DNA of 64,000 nucleotides, from contig CP101406.1 in assembly GCA_024758765.1 (NCBI GenBank), positions 1,860,001-1,924,000 on the forward strand. The letters run 5' to 3'. The DNA comes from Mycobacterium sp. SVM_VP21 (GTDB taxonomy: Bacteria; Actinomycetota; Actinomycetes; Mycobacteriales; Mycobacteriaceae). Below are positions 53,743-62,094 of this stretch, one piece after another (position 1 is the stretch's first letter; each line of letters opens with the position of its first letter). The notes below the pieces were generated by a model. That model worked only from the letters and a program-made list of their open reading frames with translations. It was not told the origin of the DNA and ran no database searches. The position numbers and the translations under genes were made by a program.

Positions 53743-53777
53743 TTAACGGCACCCGACACGGTTCTAGGCTAGAAACC
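53743..53777 (+). promoter_or_regulatory. Possible leaderless promoter of the 53778 gene
   Basis: TTAACG (53743-53748), 16-base spacer, TAGGCT (53765-53770), then only 7 bases to ATG 53778. There is no Shine-Dalgarno sequence, so the transcript probably begins at the start codon. Confidence 0.4.
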
Positions 53778-54878
53778 ATGCCGGCCGCCATCGCCGCCAT
53801 CGAGGCGATCCCGCTGCGTATTCCGCTCAAACCGGACCTGCCCGGCGCGGCGTTATGGGGTGTCGCGCTGACCGCTGCGGACTCGTTGCTGGTCAAGGTG
53901 ACCACCGACGACGGCACCGTGGGCTGGGGTGAGGCGTTCGGCCTGTACGGCACCGCGCTGGCCGCCCACGCACTCGACGAACTCGTCGCCCCGCTCTGCC
54001 TGGGCGCCGACGCCGCTGACATCGCGGCCCTGATGGACCAGGTGCAACGCAAGCTACACGTCTTCGGCCGCGGCGGCGCGATCACCTACGCACTGTCCGC
54101 GGTGGACATCGCACTGTGGGACATCGCCGGTAAGCGAGCCGGCGTTCCGATCGCGACGCTGCTCGGTGGCGGTCCCCGAGAAATGTCCTGCTACGCCAGC
54201 CTGGCCTGCTATACCGAGCCGCAACGGGTCCGTGCTGCGGTGCGGCGCGCCGTCGACGCCGGATTCGCCGCGATCAAGCTGCACGAATCCCAGCTGCCCG
54301 CAATAGCGGCGGCTCGCGAGGAAGCCGGACCGGACATCGCGCTGATCATCGATGCCGGCTGCGCCTGGACGCTCCCGCACGCGCAAGCCGTCGCAACCGA
54401 ACTCGCCGAGATCGGACTGCTGTTCCTGGAGGAGCCACTGTGGCCGCCGGAAAACTTCACCGGGCTGGCCGAGCTGCGCCGTGGTACTGGTCTGCCGGTG
54501 TCTTCGGGCGAAAACATCGGTACCACGATGGAATTCGAACGACTGCTGAATGCCGGTGCGGTGGACTTCGTGCAGCCCAGCCCGGCCAAGATGGGCGGAA
54601 TCACCGAGGCGCGCGAGGTCTTTCGGCTAGCTGCGGCCTACCACGTCGAGGTGATGACGCACTCGTTCTACGACGGGCCGGGCCTGCTCGCCGCGATCCA
54701 GACCGCGGCCGCGCTGGGCGGCGCGGAGGCGATGGTGGAGTGGCGCTGGTTCGATCTGGAAGCGTCGATCTACGGAGACGCATGGGCGCCGACGGAGGGA
54801 CGGATCACGACGCCAGCCGGGGCGGGCCTGGGTCTCGACCCCGATCCCGGTGTCGTGAGTACCTATCGGTGCGGGTGA
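53778..54878 (+). CDS. Mandelate racemase/muconate lactonizing (enolase) superfamily enzyme (366 aa)
   Basis: Full-length member of the enolase superfamily, which abstracts a proton alpha to a carboxylate in a Mg2+-dependent barrel. The N-terminal capping domain (residues 1-125) has GWGEAFGLYGT and SAVDIALWDIAGK. In the barrel, a Lys-x-His (AAIKLHES) replaces the Lys-x-Lys of many members. Likely metal ligands are D in LIIDAG, E in LFLEEPLWP and E in SSGENIG. A His in MTHSFYDGPG is the probable second base. Substrate cannot be told; racemase, cycloisomerase or sugar-acid dehydratase are all possible. Start ATG 53778 gives the normal length and matches a leaderless promoter. The open frame extends further upstream only because it overlaps PGRS10 in another frame. 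Confidence 0.88.
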   Translation: MPAAIAAIEAIPLRIPLKPDLPGAALWGVALTAADSLLVKVTTDDGTVGWGEAFGLYGTALAAHALDELVAPLCLGADAADIAALMDQVQRKLHVFGRGGAITYALSAVDIALWDIAGKRAGVPIATLLGGGPREMSCYASLACYTEPQRVRAAVRRAVDAGFAAIKLHESQLPAIAAAREEAGPDIALIIDAGCAWTLPHAQAVATELAEIGLLFLEEPLWPPENFTGLAELRRGTGLPVSSGENIGTTMEFERLLNAGAVDFVQPSPAKMGGITEAREVFRLAAAYHVEVMTHSFYDGPGLLAAIQTAAALGGAEAMVEWRWFDLEASIYGDAWAPTEGRITTPAGAGLGLDPDPGVVSTYRCG

Positions 54879-54977
54879 CGACGATAAGAGGGCGTTGCTG
54901 ACAGTCCATCCCGCGAGTCGCGCTGACCGCGATGCCAGCACCGGGGGCTGAGCCGAGAAACGCATCATTTTGCACCG

Positions 54978-55211
54978 TTGACCGATATCTGGCAGGATCT
55001 CGCCGCTTTCGATCTGCAACTGCATCCGTTCGACTTTGCGGTGGAAGGACCGGAAATCGCGGAGATAACGGCCCGGCTCAGACGTAGACACGCCACTGAC
55101 GCGGCCTATGTGCGCCTGGCGCAACGACTCGGTGTCGCCCTCTGGACCCTGGACGCGGCACTGGCCCGTAATGCCGCCGACATCGGGCTGCCGGTCATGC
55201 TCGTCGCCTGA
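54978..55211 (+). pseudogene. Truncated PIN-domain (VapC-like) remnant
   Basis: The translated 77 residues match the C-terminal half of a PIN-domain toxin: RRHATDAAYVRLAQRLGVALWTLDAALAR and GLPVMLVA, with the DAxY and TLD acidic positions of the RNase site. The N-terminal half with the first catalytic Asp is absent; an in-frame TGA lies at 54924-54926. Only a TTG at 54978 could serve as start. No antitoxin gene is visible upstream. Most likely a decayed vapC; a short expressed protein cannot be excluded. Confidence 0.5.
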
Positions 55212-55284
55212 TCCGTGGTTCAGCCCTGCTACCGCCCGTGAAATCCGATCGCGTGCCGCCCACCTTCACGTTTGGCAGGGCTGT

Positions 55285-56115
55285 CTACACCCAGTACGCC
55301 ACTCGCGCCCGGTACTGGCGCAGCACCAGGGCGGCTACCAACCAGCCGACCACCGTGAGCACCAGCACCACCGCCCAGTGCCGCAGCTCCTGATGCGCGC
55401 CCAGCAGTGGGGCCCGCACGATGTCCAAGTAATGCATCAGCGGGTTGAACTCCACCACCGCAGTCCAGCGCGACGCCCCTTGGGCGCGCAGCGTGTCGTA
55501 GTTCCAGATGATCGGCGTCATCAAGAACAGCAGCTGCACCACCGAGAACAACAGCGGAGCGATGTCGCGATAGCGGGTGGACAGAATCCCGAAACACAGC
55601 GACACCCAGACACAGTTCAGCGCGATCAAGAGCAGCGCCGGGATCACCGAAAGATCCGCCCACGACCAGGGTTTCGGGAAGATCAGCGCGATCGGTAGAT
55701 AGATGACGATGTTGTGCGCGAACAGGATCATCTGGCGCCACACCAACCGGTAGACGTGCACGCTCAACGGCGTCGGCAGCTGCTTGATCAGTCCCTCGTT
55801 GGCGACGAACACGTCAGCGCCTTCCAGGATGGCGGCGTTCAAAAGGTTCCACACGATCAGCCCCAGCGTCACGTAGGGCAGGTGCACCGCCAGATCGAGA
55901 TGGAACAGCTTGGAGTACAGGCCGCCCATAGCCACCGCGGTGGTGGCGGTGCCGATGGTGATCCAGAACGGGCCCAGCACGCTGCGCCGGTAGCGCTGCT
56001 TGATGTCCTGCCAGCCCAGGTGCAGCCACAACTCGTGGCGGCGGAACCCGTCCACCAGATCGGCCCGCGCCCGCGCAAACGTCTTGGACTGCGTGGCAAC
56101 GTCGTCGAAGCTCAT
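55285..56115 (-). CDS. wzm: Wzm: ABC transporter permease for lipid-linked galactan (276 aa)
   Basis: Counterpart of M. tuberculosis Rv3783. With Wzt it moves the polyprenyl-linked galactan precursor of arabinogalactan across the plasma membrane. MSFDDVATQSKTF opens a cytoplasmic N-terminus with an amphipathic helix (LWLHLGWQDIKQRYRRSVLGPFW, typical of ABC-2 polysaccharide exporters). About six membrane segments follow, e.g. ILFAHNIVIYLPIALIF, VIPALLLIALNCVWVSLCFGIL and WAVVLVLTVVGWLVAALVL. Start ATG 56115 has GGAGG just upstream and overlaps the glfT1 stop (ATGA), so translation is coupled. It is the last gene of the operon. The genes that follow in M. tuberculosis (Rv3784 onwards) are replaced here by the PIN remnant, enolase-family gene and PGRS array. 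Confidence 0.93.
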   Translation of the reverse strand: MSFDDVATQSKTFARARADLVDGFRRHELWLHLGWQDIKQRYRRSVLGPFWITIGTATTAVAMGGLYSKLFHLDLAVHLPYVTLGLIVWNLLNAAILEGADVFVANEGLIKQLPTPLSVHVYRLVWRQMILFAHNIVIYLPIALIFPKPWSWADLSVIPALLLIALNCVWVSLCFGILSTRYRDIAPLLFSVVQLLFLMTPIIWNYDTLRAQGASRWTAVVEFNPLMHYLDIVRAPLLGAHQELRHWAVVLVLTVVGWLVAALVLRQYRARVAYWV

Positions 56116-57023
56116 TGCTGCCCCTCCGGTTTGGCGAACTGTTCGCGGCGCCCCTGTCGGCGCAGCCGGGCCCACTGCATCAGGCCGGCCGGATCGCGGC
56201 GCGACACCAGGAAGAACCAGCCGAACCGCAGCCATTCCTGGACCAGCAACCGGCGCATCCCGGGCTGCGCCATCAGATAGCCGCGATTGCGGTAGGTGTA
56301 GAAGCGTTTGGCGTCGCTGTCCGGATACTGGGCGTGCATTCGGCCGCCCAGGATCGGTTTGAACTCCGCTGAACCGCACGGGTGCAGGTACGCCGCGTTC
56401 AGGCACGTCCCGAACGCCAATCCCGACCGCGCCAGCCGGCGGTGTACCTCCACCTCGTCGCCGCGCATGAACAACCGCAGATCCGGCACGCCGACCGCAT
56501 CCAGGGCATCCGCGGTGAACAGCGCCCCGTTGAACAGTGACGCGATCCCCGGCAGCAGGTCGTCATCCGATGCGCCAGTACGCAATTCGTCGACCTCGCG
56601 TCGCCACACCAGCCCGCGCCGGAGCGGGAAGGCCAGCCGGGACGGATCGTCGATGTTGCACACCATCGGGGACACCTCGGCCAGGTGATGTTTGGCCGCG
56701 CAGGCCAGCAGTGCCGACAGCACCCCGGCGTCGGCTGGCCGGCCGTCGTCGTCGGCCAGCCACACCCAGTCCGCGCCAGCGGCCAGGGCGTGCAGAATGC
56801 CCAGTGCGAAACCGCCTGCGCCACCAAGGTTTCGCCGCGAACCGAGGTAGGTGCACGGCACCGATTGCCCGGCCACCAGCTCGGCTACCGTCGCGTCGTC
56901 ATCGTTGTCGACGACGATCACGTGGTCGGGTGTTCGGGTCTGGCCCGTCAGCGCCTTGAGGGATTCGGCCAGCTGCTGCGGCCGGCGGTGCGTGACGACG
57001 ACGGCGTAGACGGTTTCGTTCAC
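56112..57023 (-). CDS. glfT1: GlfT1: initiating galactofuranosyltransferase (303 aa)
   Basis: Counterpart of Rv3782. It adds the first galactofuranose residues to the rhamnosyl-GlcNAc-PP-decaprenyl acceptor, starting the galactan of the cell wall. The GT-A/GT2 fold is visible: YAVVVTHRRP, DHVIVVDND, GSRRNLGGAGGFALG, the DDD metal motif in WVWLADDDGRP, and the C-terminal LFMRGDEVEVHRR and YLHPCGS. The C-terminal region FYTYRNRGYL with WLRFGWFFL also matches GlfT1. GTG 57023 is chosen because it begins VNETVYAVVVTHRRP, the normal GlfT1 start, and forms a 4-base GTGA overlap with the wzt stop. Longer readings only enter wzt in another frame. Acts at the inner face of the membrane. Confidence 0.93.
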   Translation of the reverse strand: MNETVYAVVVTHRRPQQLAESLKALTGQTRTPDHVIVVDNDDDATVAELVAGQSVPCTYLGSRRNLGGAGGFALGILHALAAGADWVWLADDDGRPADAGVLSALLACAAKHHLAEVSPMVCNIDDPSRLAFPLRRGLVWRREVDELRTGASDDDLLPGIASLFNGALFTADALDAVGVPDLRLFMRGDEVEVHRRLARSGLAFGTCLNAAYLHPCGSAEFKPILGGRMHAQYPDSDAKRFYTYRNRGYLMAQPGMRRLLVQEWLRFGWFFLVSRRDPAGLMQWARLRRQGRREQFAKPEGQQ

Positions 57024-57829
57024 GCCTGGTCCCTGGCCTGCGTCTCGGCAAGCACCTCGCGCACGTGCCGGGCCGCATCGGGGCCTTCGTAGGCGCCGAC
57101 CACTTCCTCGATCCCCCCGGTCATCCGGATGGTGCCGTGGTCGATCCACATCGCGGTCTTGCACAGCCGGGCCAAGAATTCGTTGGAATGGCTGGCGAAC
57201 ACCAGGATTCCGGACCGCTCCACCAGCTTCTGCAGCCGGGTCTGGGCCTTCTTCAAGAACTCGGCGTCCACTGCGCCAATGCCCTCGTCGAGCAACAGGA
57301 TCTCCGGGTCGATGCTGGTGACCACCCCCATCGCCAACCGCACCCGCATACCCGTGGAATAAGTGCGCAGTGGCATTGCCAGATAGTCGCCCAGCTCGGT
57401 GAACTCGGCTATCTCGTCGACCTTGGCGGCCATCTGCTTGCGAGTCTGGCCAAGGAACAGGCCGCGGATGATGATGTTCTCGTAGCCGGAGATCTCCGGG
57501 TCCATGCCCACGCCCAGATCGAACACCGGCGCTACCCGCCCGACCACCGATGCCGACCCGCGCGTCGGCTCGTAGATACCCGAAAGCAGCCGCAGCAGTG
57601 TGGATTTGCCCGCGCCGTTGTGCCCGACCAGGCCCACTCGATCGCCCAGCGACAGTGACATGGTGATGTCGCGCAGCGCCTCGACCACCACCACGTTGGA
57701 GTTGTTGCGGCCGATCGCCCCGCCGGCCTTGCCGAGGAACGCCTTCTTCAGCGACCGTGACTTGGCGTCGAAGATCGGGAACTCGACCCAGGCGTCGCGG
57801 GTTTCGATACGAGGATCGTTGTCAGACAC
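57020..57829 (-). CDS. wzt: Wzt: ABC transporter ATPase for galactan export (269 aa)
   Basis: Counterpart of Rv3781 and partner of Wzm. The ATP-binding cassette is complete: Walker A GHNGAGKST (about residues 68-76), signature-like YSTGMRVRLA (about 157-166), Walker B EILLLDEG and the switch His in FASHSNEF. The N-terminal 45 residues (DAWVEFPIFDAKSRSLKKAF) are the extension found in polysaccharide-exporting ABC ATPases. At 269 residues it lacks a long C-terminal carbohydrate-binding domain. GTG start at 57829 lies 19 bases after the bpa stop, and its stop overlaps the glfT1 start. Part of one operon from 60397 to 55285. Confidence 0.93.
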   Translation of the reverse strand: MSDNDPRIETRDAWVEFPIFDAKSRSLKKAFLGKAGGAIGRNNSNVVVVEALRDITMSLSLGDRVGLVGHNGAGKSTLLRLLSGIYEPTRGSASVVGRVAPVFDLGVGMDPEISGYENIIIRGLFLGQTRKQMAAKVDEIAEFTELGDYLAMPLRTYSTGMRVRLAMGVVTSIDPEILLLDEGIGAVDAEFLKKAQTRLQKLVERSGILVFASHSNEFLARLCKTAMWIDHGTIRMTGGIEEVVGAYEGPDAARHVREVLAETQARDQA

Positions 57830-57848
57830 GGCAATTCCGCTTGCAGGC

Positions 57849-58412
57849 TTACAAGTACTGGCCGGAGCCGGTGTGGCCCTGGGCGTGGCCGCCGCCGGCG
57901 GGGCCGGGGGGCAGGGCGCCGTGACGCATCTGCTCCAGCTGCGCGCGGGCAGCCATCTGCTGGGCGAACAGCGCGGTCTGGATGCCGTGGAACAGGCCTT
58001 CGAGCCATCCCACCAGCTGGGCTTGGGCGATTCGCAGCTCGGCGTCCGACGGTGTGGCGTCCTCGCGGAGCGGCAGCGTCAGTCGGTCCAGCTCCTCGCG
58101 CAGCTCCGGGGCCAAGCCGTCCTCGAGCTCGCGAATGCTGGCGGAGTGGATCTCGCGCAGGCGAAGCCGGCTCGCATCATCCAGGGGAGCCGAGCGGACT
58201 TCTTCGAGCAGCTGCTTGATCATCGTGCCGATCCGCATCACCTTGGCGGGCTGCTCGATCAAGTCGGTCAGCGACGCCTCGTCATCATCGGCGGCGTCAG
58301 TGGAGCTGTTGAGCCCGGCCGCCAGCAGCCGCGGGTCGGCACCGCTGATGATCTCGACACCATCTGCGCTGTCCCTGTCGTCTGCGCTGCTGCTGCCGCC
58401 GCTGGTGGTCAC
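57849..58412 (-). CDS. bpa: Bpa: ATP-independent proteasome activator (187 aa)
   Basis: Counterpart of Rv3780. Bpa forms a ring that docks on the 20S proteasome and promotes degradation of unfolded proteins without ATP. The conserved core SLTDLIEQPAKVMRIGTM, LEEVRSAPLDDASRLRLREI and AQAQLVGWLEGLFHGIQTAL is helical, and the C-terminus GQYL is the proteasome-docking tail. The N-terminal 50 residues are acidic and variable. GTG 58412 is chosen for its upstream GGGAGG and for the GTGA overlap with the preceding gene; M. tuberculosis Bpa is 174 residues, which fits. Its place in a galactan operon is conserved and has no obvious functional reason. Confidence 0.93.
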   Translation of the reverse strand: MTTSGGSSSADDRDSADGVEIISGADPRLLAAGLNSSTDAADDDEASLTDLIEQPAKVMRIGTMIKQLLEEVRSAPLDDASRLRLREIHSASIRELEDGLAPELREELDRLTLPLREDATPSDAELRIAQAQLVGWLEGLFHGIQTALFAQQMAARAQLEQMRHGALPPGPAGGGHAQGHTGSGQYL

Positions 58413-60397
58413 CGTGCTCCGCCTCCCTGCCATTCGTAGATGCTGGCCCCGCCATTGTCGTAGATCTTGGCCCACGACCGCGATTTCTCCAGTGACACTA
58501 GTCCGTCGGGGAGCGTGAACCCGCGGACCGTCGGGCTGCTGATCAGCACGTAGCGGATATTGAGGCCGTGCACGGCTTCCGCCACCCGCGGATCGGTGTC
58601 GGCGTCGTCGGCGTATGCCCAGAAGACGAACCGCTCCGGGCCGGGACCCTGCTGTTGGGGATAGTCGTAGTGCGTCCACAGCGGGTGCAGGTCGGCGACC
58701 GCGTACATCCAGGCACTGCCGTCGACGTTGGCGTTGCCGATCACGGTGTCGTGGGCCCCGGGCAGGTCGGCCAGGTACGCGTACGCCTGCAGGTCGCGGG
58801 AGTCGACCATCACCGAGTCGTACTTGTCGCCGAACAAGAACGCGTGCCGCGGCAGATAGTGCCAGGCCAGCCCGATGGTCGTCGCCGTGATTATCAACGC
58901 CGAGCAGACGTGAAAGCCCCCAAATTGAGCCCATTTAGGGGGCTTTTGTGACTGCTCGCGAAAGAGAAATGAGACCAACCACGCCAGCCCGATCCCGGCC
59001 ATCGGCATCAGCAGCAGCGTCATCGCGGCCATGATCCGGCGCGGGTCGCTGTAGAACAGGTCGGTGAACAGGCCCAGCACGCTGCCCACCCGGCCGCCGA
59101 GCGGCGCCGAGGAGTGCACCACCGCGACCACCAGCACCGCCCACAACGCCAGCGGCCAGTACACCTTGCGGACCGCCAGCACCACCGCCCCGACGGCGGC
59201 CAGGCCGACCAGCGTGTACTGGATCGGAAAGTCGTTGAGGTGGCGGGTGTGCATCAGCAACGCGTCCCGCAAACCCGACTTGCGGCCCTCGTGGGTCAGG
59301 AACGCGTGCCCGGCGATGATCTCGGCCTGCTTGCGCACACTGAGCAGTTGCGGCAACAGCAACAGGCCGGTCGGGATCAAAACCCCGGCCAACGCCAGGG
59401 TGTCCCGCCGCTTCCCGCGCAGCGGGTTCCAGAGCGCGCCATCGGAGGGGCACAGCCACCAGGCCGCGACCAGCAAGACCGTGACCACGCCTCCGGTCAG
59501 ATGGACCGAGAACACTCCCAGCAGCGCCAGTACCGCCACGCCGATTCGGTCCCGCAGGGTGCGGACCGCGGTGATCAGCGCGAACGCCGGCGCCACCAGG
59601 CCGTAGGCCACCAGGTTGGGCATGGCGGCGGTGCCGAACTCGACGTAGGGCAGCGCGGTGAACGACGCCGAGAGTGCGGCGGCGGCGCCCGCTGACACCG
59701 CCGTCACGGCGGTGCTCGTCACTCGCTGCAGCAGATTCCAGGTGAGCAGCGCGGCGCTGACCGGGAACAGCCACACCGAGGCAGCCAGGCCGGCCAGGGT
59801 GTAGCCGGTGGTGGGTGCGGCGCCGGTCAGTTGGCACAGCACCGCGGTCAGCGCGTGAAATGCCGACGGGTAATACAGCGCGGCGTGGGTTTCGACATTG
59901 CGCAGCTCGCCCATATGAGTCGGGGAGGCCTGGCCGGTGTCGAGGATGAATCGGACGGTGTTGGCGTGCCACACCGCGTCCCAGGTGCTGGGAATGCTCT
60001 GCCAATCCGGGATGCCCCGCACCGCGGCCCAGCCGATCAGCAGTATCCCCAGCAGCGTTCCAGCGGCCACTGTGAGTATCGGCCACAACGCGGGCGAGGG
60101 AGCCCCCACATGGATGCCGGGACGGCGTCCCAGCAAAGATCGCGTTCCCCTCGCCAAGCCGCCCACCGCGGCGCCGACCGCCACCAGCGCAGCCGCTGCA
60201 GTGGTTGCGTTCCAAGGGATTCCGACGGCGCCGAAAGGGACGATGGCCAGGCCTACGACTCCGTAGGTAAGTGCCGGCCCGACCGCCACGGCTAATGGCC
60301 AGTTCAGCCCGGCGCCGATCGCTACGAGCGCGCCCGGAAGTACCAGCAGCAAAAGCGCCGTGACCAGTCCGAAGACCATTCCGAAGCCCAGAAGCAC
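58409..60397 (-). CDS. Rv3779-type polytopic membrane protein (662 aa)
   Basis: First gene of the leftward operon. Starts at GTG 60397 ([22 protein letters not shown]). About a dozen hydrophobic segments fill residues 1-520 ([60 protein letters not shown]), followed by a soluble C-terminal domain of about 140 residues ([53 protein letters not shown]). The layout is that of GT-C glycosyltransferase-like proteins. Its M. tuberculosis relative Rv3779 has been linked to polyprenyl-phosphomannose synthesis and so to lipomannan. Its stop overlaps the bpa start by 4 bases. The 106 bases between it and 60504 form a shared divergent promoter region. Confidence 0.88.
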   Translation of the reverse strand: MLLGFGMVFGLVTALLLLVLPGALVAIGAGLNWPLAVAVGPALTYGVVGLAIVPFGAVGIPWNATTAAAALVAVGAAVGGLARGTRSLLGRRPGIHVGAPSPALWPILTVAAGTLLGILLIGWAAVRGIPDWQSIPSTWDAVWHANTVRFILDTGQASPTHMGELRNVETHAALYYPSAFHALTAVLCQLTGAAPTTGYTLAGLAASVWLFPVSAALLTWNLLQRVTSTAVTAVSAGAAAALSASFTALPYVEFGTAAMPNLVAYGLVAPAFALITAVRTLRDRIGVAVLALLGVFSVHLTGGVVTVLLVAAWWLCPSDGALWNPLRGKRRDTLALAGVLIPTGLLLLPQLLSVRKQAEIIAGHAFLTHEGRKSGLRDALLMHTRHLNDFPIQYTLVGLAAVGAVVLAVRKVYWPLALWAVLVVAVVHSSAPLGGRVGSVLGLFTDLFYSDPRRIMAAMTLLLMPMAGIGLAWLVSFLFREQSQKPPKWAQFGGFHVCSALIITATTIGLAWHYLPRHAFLFGDKYDSVMVDSRDLQAYAYLADLPGAHDTVIGNANVDGSAWMYAVADLHPLWTHYDYPQQQGPGPERFVFWAYADDADTDPRVAEAVHGLNIRYVLISSPTVRGFTLPDGLVSLEKSRSWAKIYDNGGASIYEWQGGGAR

Positions 60398-60503
60398 TGC
60401 ACTAGTATGTCTGCCAAGGTGGCCTGGCTCCGTATTGCGGGGGAGCTATCTCGTTATCCGAGACGTTCACCGATCGATCTTGAGAAGTTTTAAGGTGGCT
60501 GGC

Positions 60504-61700
60504 ATGGCCTATGACGTCGCTCGCGTGCGTGGATTGCACCCGACGCTCGGTGACGGATGGGTTCATTTCGATTCGCCGTCGGGCCTGTTGATTCCGGACT
60601 CGGTGGCCACCACCGTGTCGACTGCCTTCCGGGGATCGTTGGCGAAGGCGGAAGGCCCGCACCCGGCGGCCCGCCGCAGCGCCGCGGTGTTGGTCGCGGC
60701 CCGCCAGGCGGTGGCCGATCTGGTGGGCGCCGATCCCGCCGCGGTGGTGCTGGGTCCGGATCGTGCCGTGTTGTTGAGCGCTTTGGCCGATGCCGCGTCG
60801 TCGCGGGTGAGCCTGGGCTACGAGACAGTGGTCACCCGTCTCGACGATGAGGCCAACATCGCCCCCTGGGTGCGGGCCGCCAACCGCTATGGCGCCAAGC
60901 TCAAATGGGCTGAGGTCGACATCGAGACCGGTGAGCTGCCCAGCTGGCAGTGGGAGAACCTGATCACTCCGTCCACCCGGCTGGTGGCGCTCAGCTCGGG
61001 GTCGGGGGTATTGGGCACCGTCACTGATCTTCGGCCGGTCACCAAGCTGGTCCACGATGTGGGCGGCGTGGCAGTCGTCGATCACTCGGCCACGGCGCCC
61101 TACCAACTACTCGACATCAATGACGTCGAGGCGGACGTGGTGGCCGTCAACGCGGCCTCCTGGGGTGGGCCGCCGGTGGGCGCGCTGGCCTTTCGTGACC
61201 CGGCGCTGATCGACACGTTTGGGTCGGTGTCGCTGGACCCGCACGCCGTGGGCCCGGCCCGATTGGAAGTCGGCCTGCACCAGTTCGGTCTGCTGGCTGG
61301 GCTGGTGGCCAGTGTCGAGTATCTGGCTTCGCTGGACGAGTCGGCCCGCGGTAGTCGCCGCGAGCGGCTGGCGGTATCGATGCAGTCTGCCGCGGCGTAT
61401 CTGAACCGGTTGTTCGAGTACCTGCTGAGTTCCTTGCGGTCGCTTCCGCTGGTGATGCTGATCGGCCAGCCCGAGGCACGCATCCCGGTGGTCAGCTTCG
61501 TAGTACAGAAGGTGCCGGCCGAACGAGTGGTGCAGCGGTTGGCCGACAACGGTGTGCTGGCGATCGCCAATGCCGGATCCCGGGTGCTGGATGCGATCGG
61601 GGTCAACGACATCGGGGGAGCGGTCACCATCGGGCTGGGCCACTACTCGACGATGGCCGAAGTCGACCAGCTGGTTCGGGCGCTGGCGTCGCTGGGTTAG
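60504..61700 (+). CDS. Class V aminotransferase-fold protein, Rv3778c-type, apparently lacking the PLP lysine (398 aa)
   Basis: ATG 60504 follows AAGGTGG and gives 398 residues, the length I recall for Rv3778c. The fold is that of cysteine desulfurases and class V aminotransferases: [14 protein letters not shown], the [14 protein letters not shown] stretch, the PLP-binding Asp in [14 protein letters not shown], and the C-terminal [17 protein letters not shown] region. Where these enzymes carry the HK of a SxHKxxGPxG loop, this protein reads [13 protein letters not shown], so the Schiff-base lysine appears to be missing. The residue is also absent in the M. tuberculosis protein as I remember it, so the loss looks old. 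It may be a non-catalytic or altered enzyme. It diverges from the galactan operon, as in M. tuberculosis. Confidence 0.85.
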   Translation: MAYDVARVRGLHPTLGDGWVHFDSPSGLLIPDSVATTVSTAFRGSLAKAEGPHPAARRSAAVLVAARQAVADLVGADPAAVVLGPDRAVLLSALADAASSRVSLGYETVVTRLDDEANIAPWVRAANRYGAKLKWAEVDIETGELPSWQWENLITPSTRLVALSSGSGVLGTVTDLRPVTKLVHDVGGVAVVDHSATAPYQLLDINDVEADVVAVNAASWGGPPVGALAFRDPALIDTFGSVSLDPHAVGPARLEVGLHQFGLLAGLVASVEYLASLDESARGSRRERLAVSMQSAAAYLNRLFEYLLSSLRSLPLVMLIGQPEARIPVVSFVVQKVPAERVVQRLADNGVLAIANAGSRVLDAIGVNDIGGAVTIGLGHYSTMAEVDQLVRALASLG

Positions 61701-62094
61701 GCCCGACGTCGGGTCGGGGAGCGGCCGCCGGGTGGTTCGTCATGGCCGCATTAGCCAGCACGCCGATGCATCAGACACATCGATCCAGTTGATCTAGTCC
61801 ACTTTCGTGGCCAATTTTTCGGTCAATGCCGAGTTGTCTAGGGAATTTTAAGAGATCGGTATCGTCTGCGGTCCTTCCCGGAAAAATTCCGGATACCTGC
61901 GGTTATCGGGCGGCTTCGGCGGTTCTCGCGGCCGCGGCCGGGTTGCGGATGCTAGTCAAAGGCTTGACTTTGGCTGAGGATATCGACAGACTCAACGACG
62001 CGACTGACCATCAGCACGCACATAGTTCCTTGTTATCGGACGGACTTGACGCTGGAGCGGACACCAGGCGTCGGGGTGATTAAGGAGTTTTTCA
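61701..62094. other. Intergenic region before the PE-PPE hydrolase
   Basis: About 390 bases. An open frame at 61826-62083 has no recognisable family, start signal or codon pattern and is not called. A Shine-Dalgarno sequence AAGGAG at 62082-62087 serves the next gene. No promoter could be placed with confidence. Confidence 0.5.

Noticed and set aside
52977..53777. N-terminal extension of the enolase-family reading frame into PGRS10
   Set aside because: The extension is the shifted-frame shadow of PGRS10; the enzyme's natural start is ATG 53778.
58935..60215. Second minus-strand open frame overlapping the Rv3779-type gene, taken as a possible frameshift
   Set aside because: The 58409-60397 frame is unbroken and carries all membrane segments; the other frame is Arg/Gly-rich shadow.
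61826..62083. 85-codon open frame before the PE-PPE hydrolase
   Set aside because: No start signal, family or conservation could be seen.
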